In this document: positions 1 through 4,945 of the stretch, one piece after another | Layout: each line of letters opens with the position of its first letter | How positions within the stretch are numbered: the stretch's first letter is position 1 | Assembly: GCA_043731125.1 (NCBI GenBank) | Contig: JAYTJL010000060.1 | Location: 1-9,108, forward strand | Direction of reading: 5' to 3' | DNA length: 9,108 nucleotides | DNA from: JAYTJL01 sp043731125 | GTDB lineage: Bacteria > Patescibacteriota > Saccharimonadia > Saccharimonadales > UBA10212 | The notes under the pieces: model-generated | Told to the model about the DNA's origin: nothing | Databases searched by the model: none | Seen by the model: only the letters and a program-made list of their open reading frames with translations | Program-made: the position numbers and the translations under genes

Positions 1-1
1 T

Positions 2-121
2 GATAAATCAGTGAACGAGGTTAAAGGGGTTAGTTTGTTTAAGAGTTTCCCGACACTAATCCTGAAGTCAAATAGGGATAAGGTTTGTTTTCTTTACAAT
101 AGACATTGGTATCAAACCTAG
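2..121 (+). CDS. Possible C-terminal end of a gene entering from the left (partial, unidentified)
   Basis: The second + frame is open from the left edge for 39 codons and ends at TAG (119-121). The other two + frames hit stops within the first 14 bases. The peptide ends in ...NRHWYQT and has a mixed, protein-like composition with basic and aromatic residues, but no motif I recognise. A weak terminator-like hairpin lies about 70 bases downstream (188-217), as expected after a real gene. Against it, an open run of this length can occur by chance, codon use is more AT-rich than in dprA, and the same bases can pair as RNA (26-34 with 55-63; 81-87 with 113-119). Low confidence; the sequence to the left would settle it. 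Confidence 0.25.
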   Translation, partial: DKSVNEVKGVSLFKSFPTLILKSNRDKVCFLYNRHWYQT

Positions 122-179
122 CTAGAGTCTTGAAGTGAGTGCATGTAACTGCATGGTAAGTGCCGGGACTAAAACTACG

Positions 180-323
180 AAAAATAATAAGTGGAGGGTA
201 ACTACTTAGAATTTTTTAACTCGCAATTGACTCTTAAACAATCTAACGATTCGCTTGTAATAAGCGAAAAATTAGAAATTGGGGGTATAAGGTGCGTAAT
301 AATTCCGTAAAGGAACATTACAA
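180..323 (-). ncRNA. Candidate small structured RNA transcribed leftward
   Basis: Seen: a near-consensus - strand promoter (330-358) places a start at about 323-324. Three base bases downstream lies a stem-loop of pairs 296-300/317-321 and 303-306/312-315 with a 5-base loop. A longer stem follows (239-242/278-281, 243-246/272-275, 250-256/262-268, loop GTAAT), then a third stem (188-194/202-208) directly followed on the - strand by TTATTTTT. Promoter, 5' hairpin, internal hairpin, end hairpin and U-tract are in the order expected of a bacterial sRNA of about 140-145 nt. No reading frame of note lies in it. Weak points: on the - strand the last stem has one C/A mismatch, all stems are AT-rich, and most of them would also form in a + strand dprA leader. 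It matches no RNA family I know. Confidence 0.35.
188..217 (+). terminator. Weak, possibly bidirectional terminator hairpin
   Basis: A 7-bp stem pairs 188-194 with 202-208 (one G-U pair on the + strand) around a 7-base loop. Six T follow at 212-217, three bases after the stem. On the - strand the stem has one C/A mismatch but is followed immediately by TTATTTTT. It could end the possible left-edge gene on +, the candidate small RNA on -, or both. The stem is short and AT-rich, so efficiency is doubtful. Confidence 0.35.
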
Positions 324-329
324 GTTGCA

Positions 330-358
330 ATTTTAGCAAATAAATGTCTTTGTGTCAA
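330..358 (-). promoter_or_regulatory. Leftward sigma-70-type promoter
   Basis: Read on the - strand: TTGACA (353-358), a 17-base spacer (336-352), then TAAAAT (330-335). That is 11 of 12 consensus positions with ideal spacing. The predicted start, near 323-324, lies just before a stem-loop beginning at 321. No - strand gene starts downstream inside the window, so the product is either an untranslated RNA or a leader of more than 320 nt for a gene off the left edge. The promoter sits within 50 bases of the dprA start, so the two transcription units are divergent and may compete. Confidence 0.5.
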
Positions 359-374
359 TACCTTTTAATATATT

Positions 375-1238
375 ATGAATAATGTCAATGCTCTTATGCT
401 TACCGACCCTGGTTACCCGACAGTACTTCGGTATATTCCCAGCCCGCCCAAACAACTCTATTTTATTGGCTCCCACCCCAGTACATGGTTAGATGCGCCT
501 AAAGTAGCTGTAGTCGGTAGCCGTCGTATAAGTGTCTACGGTGAGACGGCCACTACAAGGATTGTCAGCGAACTAGCCAACCACGGTGTGGTGATTGTCA
601 GTGGTCTGGCTTACGGTGTGGATGCTGCCGCTCACACCGCCACACTACGGGCCGGCGGTACAGCTGTTGTTGTATTGGCGAGCAGTCTAGACAGGATTGG
701 ACCGTCCGCAAATAGACACCTGGCTGTTCAAATTGTTAACTCAGGTGGGACGATTTTGTCTGAATATCCAATCCCAACTCCAGCTTTCAAGCAAAATTTT
801 GTAGCTCGTAACAGGATTGTATGCGGGTTAGCCGACGCACTTCTCATAACAGAGGCCTCTTTAAAAAGCGGTACCATGCACACCGCGCGATTTGCTCTAG
901 ACCAAGGCAAAACCGTACTAGCCATTCCTGGCAACATAACCAGCCCAGGCTCAGAAGGTACCAACAACCTCATTAAAAGCGGTGCCACTATGGTAACCGA
1001 CGTCTCAGATGTACTTTTAGCCCTCAACCTCAAACGGACCACTCCGCTTGTTAGGGAATTTAATGGTTCGGTATCGGAAGCAAAACTACTAGAACTAATC
1101 CGTAGCGGCGTAAACAACCAAGAAGAACTAGCTGTTGCACTAGACGTAGACAGCAACACTTTTAGTTCGTCGCTTACTATGTTAGAGATATCCGGTTTCA
1201 TTCGTCCCTTAGGCGCGGGTGTCTGGGATACCACATAA
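375..1238 (+). CDS. dprA: DNA-processing protein DprA (Smf)
   Basis: DprA binds incoming single-stranded DNA in the cytoplasm during natural transformation, protects it and loads RecA. The 287-residue protein has the family's Rossmann-like core: VGSRRISVYG at 47-56, SGLAYGVDAAAH at 76-87, SGGTILSEYP at 123-132, RNRIVCGLAD at 145-154, the E160...SGT stretch at 160-167, and AIPGN at 183-187 followed by GTNNLI at 195-200. Residues about 232-284 look like the small C-terminal winged-helix domain seen in many DprA proteins. The ATG at 375 was chosen because the PSPPKQLY segment follows at the usual distance from the N-terminus; Met8 (396) is an alternative. No Shine-Dalgarno site precedes it. topA follows 65 bases later on the same strand, a common bacterial arrangement. 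Intact, with no frameshift. Confidence 0.95.
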   Translation: MNNVNALMLTDPGYPTVLRYIPSPPKQLYFIGSHPSTWLDAPKVAVVGSRRISVYGETATTRIVSELANHGVVIVSGLAYGVDAAAHTATLRAGGTAVVVLASSLDRIGPSANRHLAVQIVNSGGTILSEYPIPTPAFKQNFVARNRIVCGLADALLITEASLKSGTMHTARFALDQGKTVLAIPGNITSPGSEGTNNLIKSGATMVTDVSDVLLALNLKRTTPLVREFNGSVSEAKLLELIRSGVNNQEELAVALDVDSNTFSSSLTMLEISGFIRPLGAGVWDTT

Positions 1239-1263
1239 AAAGAAACAAATCATAACAAAAACT

Positions 1264-1296
1264 TGACATAATGCGACTTATTTTCAAGACTAGGGA
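1264..1296 (+). promoter_or_regulatory. Possible topA promoter and ribosome binding site
   Basis: The 65-base gap between dprA and topA contains TGACATAAT (1264-1272), an extended -10 (TGn plus CATAAT). The start would be near 1279, giving a leader of about 25 bases. The upstream -35 position is poor. The same stretch also contains TTGACA (1263-1268), but no good -10 lies 16-18 bases after it. AGGGA at 1292-1296, seven bases before the ATG, is a plausible Shine-Dalgarno and is flanked by two copies of GACTAG (1288-1293, 1295-1300). topA could equally be read through from dprA. Confidence 0.3.
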
Positions 1297-1303
1297 CTAG
1301 CTT

Positions 1304-3622
1304 ATGCCAAAAAATCTAGTAATTGTAGAAAGTCCCGCCAAGGCCCGGACAATAGGTAAATTCCTCGGAAGCGACTACGCGGTTGAGAGTAGCTATGGAC
1401 ACATCCGTGACCTGCCAAAAAAAGACATTGGCATTGATGTAGCTAATAAATACAAGCCAACCTACGAAATTTCTCCGGACAAAACCGCAATAGTGGCCGG
1501 GCTAAAAAAAGCAGCCAAGGGTAAAACCGTTTGGCTAGCAAGCGACGAAGACCGCGAAGGAGAGGCTATTGCCTGGCATATCTGTCATGCGCTTGATTTA
1601 GAGCCCTCCAAGACTAAGCGGATAGTTTTTCATGAAATAACCAAAGAGGCCATAACCGAAGCCATCAAAAAGCCACGCCACGTCGATACAAAGTTAGTAG
1701 ATGCACAGCAAGCCCGGCGAGTACTTGATAGGTTGGTTGGCTACGAACTAAGCCCAGTATTATGGAAAAAAGTTCGCGCCGGACTTAGCGCCGGACGGGT
1801 TCAAAGCGTTGCCGTACGTCTAATAGTCGAGCGCGAAAGAGAGATAGGTGCACACAGTTCAAAAGAAAACTACAAGGTATCAGCTGTGTTTAAAGGCTCT
1901 GATAACGAATTCAACGCCGAATACGACACCAAACCTGTCAACAAAACCGAAGCTAGAAAAGTACTAGAAAATCTCACTAGCGCCAGCTTCACTGTTGCAA
2001 CCGTCAACCAAAAACCAGGCAGCCGCAACCCTTCTGCGCCTTTTACCACCAGCACGCTCCAGCAGGAAGCGTCTCGCAAACTTGGCTACAGCGTGCGACA
2101 AACCATGACGTTGGCCCAGCGGTTATATGAATCAGGTCACATTACATATATGCGTACCGACAGCACCAATCTTTCGGGCCTAGCAATCAACGCCGCTCAA
2201 AAATATATTAAATCCGAATTTGGTGAAAAGTACTCGAAAGTCCGTAACTACAAGACTAAAAATGCCAGTGCGCAAGAAGCTCACGAAGCAATCCGACCAA
2301 CCCATTTTGACAAAATAACGGCGGGCAAAGATGCCCAGCAAACCAAACTATACCAGCTAATCTGGAAAAGGGCTCTGGCCAGCCAAATGACCCCAGCTGC
2401 AGTTGAAAAGACTGAGGTAGTCATAGATATTTCTGAATCCAAAAACAAATTTATTGCCAGCGGCGAAGTACTAGTATTTGACGGATTTTTGAAAGTATAC
2501 GGCGGCGGCAAAGACGACAAATTGCTCCCTGAACTAAAAGCTGGCGACAAGCTCACACGCCAGACAATCACAGCCTTGCAAAACTTCTCCAAACCTCCAG
2601 CTCGCTACTCCGAAGCAGCCCTGGTAAAAAAACTAGAAGAACTCGGCATAGGTCGGCCAAGCACCTATGCTCCGACTATTGGTACCATTCAGGCCCGGGA
2701 ATACGTAGAGAAAAAAGACTTGGAGGGTGAGATTCGACAACTGGTCCGACTGGAACTAAAAGACAAGAATATTTCTGAATCAACAGATGAAGTTACTACC
2801 GGAGCGGACAGGGCCAAGCTACTACCAACTCAACTTGCTGAAATTGTCACTGATTTTCTTATCAAATACTTCTCTACGGTTATGGACTACGACTTTACGG
2901 CGAAGGCTGAAGCCGAGTTCGACGACATCGCAGAGGGCAAATTAGCCTGGGAGGAGATGATAGACCACTTCTACCAGCCCTTTCACAAACACGTCGAAAA
3001 ATCAGCCGACGCGAGTCGTTCCGAAACCCTCCAATCACGTCTATTGGGTAAAGACCCAGCCAGTGGCGAGCCAGTATATGCTCGGTTTGGTCGGTTTGGA
3101 CCAATGCTACAGATGGGCGATGCACCTGAGAAAAAAGATAAAGACGCCCCTAAACCTCACTTTGCACCTATGCCCGACGGGGCCAAACTAGACGACATTA
3201 CCCTGCAAGCAGCACTACCTATGTTCAACTTACCGAGAGATGTTGGTGCCACAACTGACGGACAACCCATAACCGCCGACATCGGCCGATTCGGTCCGTA
3301 TGTTAAAGTCGGTAGCTTGTTTGTGAGCATTAAAGACCACGACCCCTTCACCATCACCGAAAAAGAAGCTCGAAGCCTCATCGCTGCCAAACAGAAACTA
3401 GAGAAAGAAAGAGTAATTGCGGTGTTTGGTGAAATCCAGGTCCTAAACGGTCGTTTTGGTCCATATGTAACCGACGGCAAAACTAACGCAAAGATACCAA
3501 AAGACGACGACCCCAAAAAGTTAACAGAGGCTGCAGCCAAGAAATTATTAGATGAACGTGCCAAAAACCCGGGTAAAGCCTGGCGGGGTGGCGGTCGCAA
3601 AAAAAGCATAAGTAAAAAATAA
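1304..3622 (+). CDS. topA: DNA topoisomerase I (type IA)
   Basis: TopA relaxes negatively supercoiled DNA by transient single-strand breakage through a 5'-phosphotyrosine link. The 772-residue protein is full length. An N-terminal Toprim domain (about 1-115) carries E9 in VESPAKA and the acidic triad D81, D83, E85 in SDEDREGEAIAWH. SAGRVQS (162-168) is a conserved core motif. The catalytic tyrosine is Y282 in ITYMRTDS, and GIGRPSTYA (448-456) closes the core. Instead of the Cys4 zinc ribbons of the E. coli enzyme, the C-terminus has three RFGxxGP- or RFGPYV-type repeats (about 594-604, 662-670, 717-725), the cysteine-free topoisomerase C-terminal repeat form, and then a Lys/Arg-rich tail ending KKSISKK that probably contacts DNA. 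The ATG at 1304 starts the canonical MPKNLVIVESPAKA. Stop is TAA. Confidence 0.98.
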   Translation: MPKNLVIVESPAKARTIGKFLGSDYAVESSYGHIRDLPKKDIGIDVANKYKPTYEISPDKTAIVAGLKKAAKGKTVWLASDEDREGEAIAWHICHALDLEPSKTKRIVFHEITKEAITEAIKKPRHVDTKLVDAQQARRVLDRLVGYELSPVLWKKVRAGLSAGRVQSVAVRLIVEREREIGAHSSKENYKVSAVFKGSDNEFNAEYDTKPVNKTEARKVLENLTSASFTVATVNQKPGSRNPSAPFTTSTLQQEASRKLGYSVRQTMTLAQRLYESGHITYMRTDSTNLSGLAINAAQKYIKSEFGEKYSKVRNYKTKNASAQEAHEAIRPTHFDKITAGKDAQQTKLYQLIWKRALASQMTPAAVEKTEVVIDISESKNKFIASGEVLVFDGFLKVYGGGKDDKLLPELKAGDKLTRQTITALQNFSKPPARYSEAALVKKLEELGIGRPSTYAPTIGTIQAREYVEKKDLEGEIRQLVRLELKDKNISESTDEVTTGADRAKLLPTQLAEIVTDFLIKYFSTVMDYDFTAKAEAEFDDIAEGKLAWEEMIDHFYQPFHKHVEKSADASRSETLQSRLLGKDPASGEPVYARFGRFGPMLQMGDAPEKKDKDAPKPHFAPMPDGAKLDDITLQAALPMFNLPRDVGATTDGQPITADIGRFGPYVKVGSLFVSIKDHDPFTITEKEARSLIAAKQKLEKERVIAVFGEIQVLNGRFGPYVTDGKTNAKIPKDDDPKKLTEAAAKKLLDERAKNPGKAWRGGGRKKSISKK

Positions 3623-3624
3623 AT

Positions 3625-3658
3625 CACTTTTCCACAAGGTTTACATCTTGGCAAAGTG
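3625..3658. other. Stem-loop just after topA
   Basis: CACTTT (3625-3630) pairs with AAAGTG (3653-3658), and inside it 3635-3640 pairs with 3645-3650 around a 4-base loop (one G-U pair). It starts three bases after the topA stop. On + there is no U-tract after it, so it is not a clear intrinsic terminator, though it could be a 3'-end stabiliser. On - it is followed by ATTTATTTTTT and would fit a terminator, but no - strand gene is evident upstream of it. TTTTCCACA (3628-3636), a DnaA-box-like 9-mer, lies inside; alone it means little. Confidence 0.35.
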
Positions 3659-3738
3659 TAGTGTAGATAAATATACATTGTAAGGTTTTGGACGATAGAG
3701 TCTAAATAGTGTTAGAATAAATTAGTTAATTAAAGTGT

Positions 3739-3767
3739 TTGACTTTTGAAAACTAAAGTTTTATAAT
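3739..3767 (+). promoter_or_regulatory. Strong sigma-70-type promoter for the sigma-4/HARE gene
   Basis: TTGACT (3739-3744), a 17-base spacer and TATAAT (3762-3767) match the consensus at 11 of 12 positions. The start would be near 3774, giving a 5' leader of about 37 bases. Much of the spacer is a perfect dyad, AAAACT-AA-AGTTTT (3749-3762), whose last T is the first T of the -10. This is a possible operator position. AGGGAAG (3803-3809) lies very close to the ATG at 3811, with only about 1-4 bases of spacing, so it is a suboptimal Shine-Dalgarno. Confidence 0.75.
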
Positions 3768-3787
3768 TACATCAATAGTTTTATTAT
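3757..3787 (+). repeat. 20-bp-period direct repeat across the -10 and start point
   Basis: AGTTTTATAAT (3757-3767) and AGTTTTATTAT (3777-3787) agree at 10 of 11 positions and begin exactly 20 bases apart, about two helical turns. The first covers the -10 hexamer and the second lies just after the predicted start. This could be a tandem operator through which a regulator, perhaps the HTH protein encoded downstream, controls the promoter. The AT-rich context makes chance similarity a real alternative. Confidence 0.35.
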
Positions 3788-3810
3788 AGAGACTGAAATA
3801 ACAGGGAAGT

Positions 3811-4848
3811 ATGGAACAAGAACAAGCCACCAGCCAGCTAGAAGTTCAGGGAGTTGTTAAAGACATCCTGGCAACAATCGACAGAGAACGCGAACGCGAA
3901 ATTATAGCGCGACGTTTTGGTCTATTTGACCGACGTGAAACACTAGAACAGATTGGTGAACTATTAGGAATTACTCGTGAAAGGGTTCGCCAACTAGAGA
4001 AAGCTGTTTTGACCAAGTTAAAGGCCGGCTCCAAAGACTTACCCCACATGACCAACATTGAGGTCACCTTCACGACTCACCTCGGTGCCCAGGGCAAAGT
4101 AGCTCGAGTAAGCGACATAGCAGGTCATCTAACAGAGAAGGGTGACAAGCTCGACCAAGCAAGGGTTGCATTCTTGGCTGAATTATCACCAAACCTATCA
4201 GTAATTGACGAAAACGATCATTTCTATCACGCCGTTGGCCTTAGCACCGAACACACCGAAAAGGCCATCCGCGACCACGTTACCAAAATAATTGATGCTA
4301 TTAAAGAAATTGCCGAACCAACGTCAATAGAAAAGATCGCTGAAAAGGTTGGTAACAGCGACGTCATGCATGTTCGCTCGTTAGCCAATATCTCAAAAAG
4401 TATTGCCAATCTCAATAACCGCTGGGGACTAATTAAGTGGCCTATGGTCAACCCCAAAAATATTCGGGACAAAATATACGTTATTTTGCATGACAACAAA
4501 AAACCTATGCACTTTTCCGAAATATCCAAAGCCATAAAAGACAGTGAGTTCAAGAGAAAAGACGTTACCACTCAAGCCATACACAACGAACTCATCAAAG
4601 ACGGTCGTTTTGTATTGATCGGCCGTGGTATCTATGCACTCAAAGAATGGGGCTATAAAAAGGGCACCGTTTCTGACGTTATAGCTGAAGTACTCAAAAA
4701 AGAAGGTGGCCCTCTTCACCGAGACGAGATTGTTAAAAGAGTCCTAAAGACCCGTCAAGTCAAAGAAACGACTATCCTGCTTAACCTGCAAGGCAAACCA
4801 CAGTTCAAACGAACCGCCAAAGCTACCTACTACTTGGCCGATAAATAA
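3811..4848 (+). CDS. Sigma-70 region 4 / HARE-HTH domain protein (probable transcription regulator)
   Basis: A 345-residue protein with no transmembrane or signal segment. Residues about 12-72 are a sigma-70 region 4: REREIIARRFGLFD (27-40), then TLEQIGELLGITRERVRQLE (44-63), the helix-turn-helix that reads the -35 element in true sigma factors. Regions 2 and 3 are absent, so it cannot melt a promoter as a standard sigma factor does. Residues about 217-282 form a HARE-HTH winged helix (PMHFSEISKAI at 232-242, then VLIGRGIYALKEWG at 268-281), the fold of the RNA polymerase delta subunit RpoE of Firmicutes. Residues 285-343 look like a second, diverged HARE copy (GGPLHRDEIVKRVL at 299-312), and 95-215 probably hold one or two further degenerate winged helices. 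Likely role, inferred: it binds DNA or RNA polymerase and tunes promoter use. It has its own strong promoter. Automatic annotation may call it RpoD or RpoE, which would overstate it. Confidence 0.85.
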   Translation: MEQEQATSQLEVQGVVKDILATIDREREREIIARRFGLFDRRETLEQIGELLGITRERVRQLEKAVLTKLKAGSKDLPHMTNIEVTFTTHLGAQGKVARVSDIAGHLTEKGDKLDQARVAFLAELSPNLSVIDENDHFYHAVGLSTEHTEKAIRDHVTKIIDAIKEIAEPTSIEKIAEKVGNSDVMHVRSLANISKSIANLNNRWGLIKWPMVNPKNIRDKIYVILHDNKKPMHFSEISKAIKDSEFKRKDVTTQAIHNELIKDGRFVLIGRGIYALKEWGYKKGTVSDVIAEVLKKEGGPLHRDEIVKRVLKTRQVKETTILLNLQGKPQFKRTAKATYYLADK

Positions 4849-4850
4849 AC

Positions 4851-4904
4851 ACACCCAAGTCCCTAAAGTCATATAAGTGACTAGAGGTTCCCTAACTTCG
4901 GTGT
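4851..4904. repeat. Long inverted repeat filling the gap before the ATPase gene
   Basis: ACACCCAAGT (4851-4860) is complementary to ACTTCGGTGT (4895-4904) except for one C/C position. Inside, 4862-4864 can pair with 4885-4887, and AGTCA (4867-4871) pairs with TGACT (4878-4882). It starts two bases after the preceding stop codon and its last base is the first base of the next -10 hexamer. No U-tract follows on +, so it is not a textbook terminator. It might cap the upstream mRNA's 3' end, or be a protein-binding dyad at the promoter. Confidence 0.4.
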
Positions 4905-4936
4905 ATAATTAAAGCACTAGAGCAATTTCTTGCTCT
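4904..4936 (+). promoter_or_regulatory. Probable -10 element plus hairpin at the ATPase mRNA 5' end
   Basis: TATAAT (4904-4909) is a perfect -10 with no good -35 at 16-18 bases. The start would be near 4916. From 4919 a perfect 7-bp stem, AGAGCAA (4919-4925) with TTGCTCT (4930-4936), closes on a TTTC tetraloop. The mRNA would therefore begin almost directly with a hairpin, which in other bacteria slows 5'-end-dependent decay. The ATG follows nine bases later with no Shine-Dalgarno in between, so the hairpin may also shape ribosome access. Confidence 0.5.
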
Positions 4937-4945
4937 TTGGTTGTT

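Larger units (their letters stand above)
122..374. other. Intergenic region with several stem-loops and divergent promoter signals
   Basis: No credible gene was found on either strand. The region contains three hairpins (188-208, 239-281, 296-321) and a strong leftward promoter (330-358), annotated separately. For dprA, the 10 bases before its ATG are AT-only and contain overlapping -10-like hexamers (TAATAT at 366-371, TATATT at 369-374), without a convincing -35. A very short or leaderless dprA mRNA is possible but not shown. No tRNA T-arm, no RNase P conserved core, no tmRNA tag and no SRP core sequence was found on either strand. Confidence 0.6.

Noticed and set aside
1..374. tmRNA, RNase P RNA, SRP RNA, tRNA or group I intron in the left intergenic region
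   Set aside because: None of the conserved cores (tmRNA tag and acceptor ends, RNase P P4 strands, SRP apical loop, tRNA T-arm, intron P/Q/R/S elements) could be found on either strand.
728..1234. 168-codon - strand frame inside dprA
   Set aside because: dprA covers the region with family motifs in the right order; the antisense frame has a low-complexity Ser/Leu composition and no motif.
3628..3636. TTTTCCACA as a functional DnaA box
   Set aside because: A single relaxed box within a hairpin after topA; isolated copies are expected by chance.
3157..3678. 173-codon - strand frame across the topA 3' end
   Set aside because: Antisense shadow of the conserved TopA C-terminal repeats, with no start signals and no recognisable domain.
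4937..4945. TTG at 4937 as the start of the ATPase gene
   Set aside because: It directly abuts the 5' hairpin, adds only Met-Val-Val, and has no Shine-Dalgarno; the ATG at 4946 is the simpler start.
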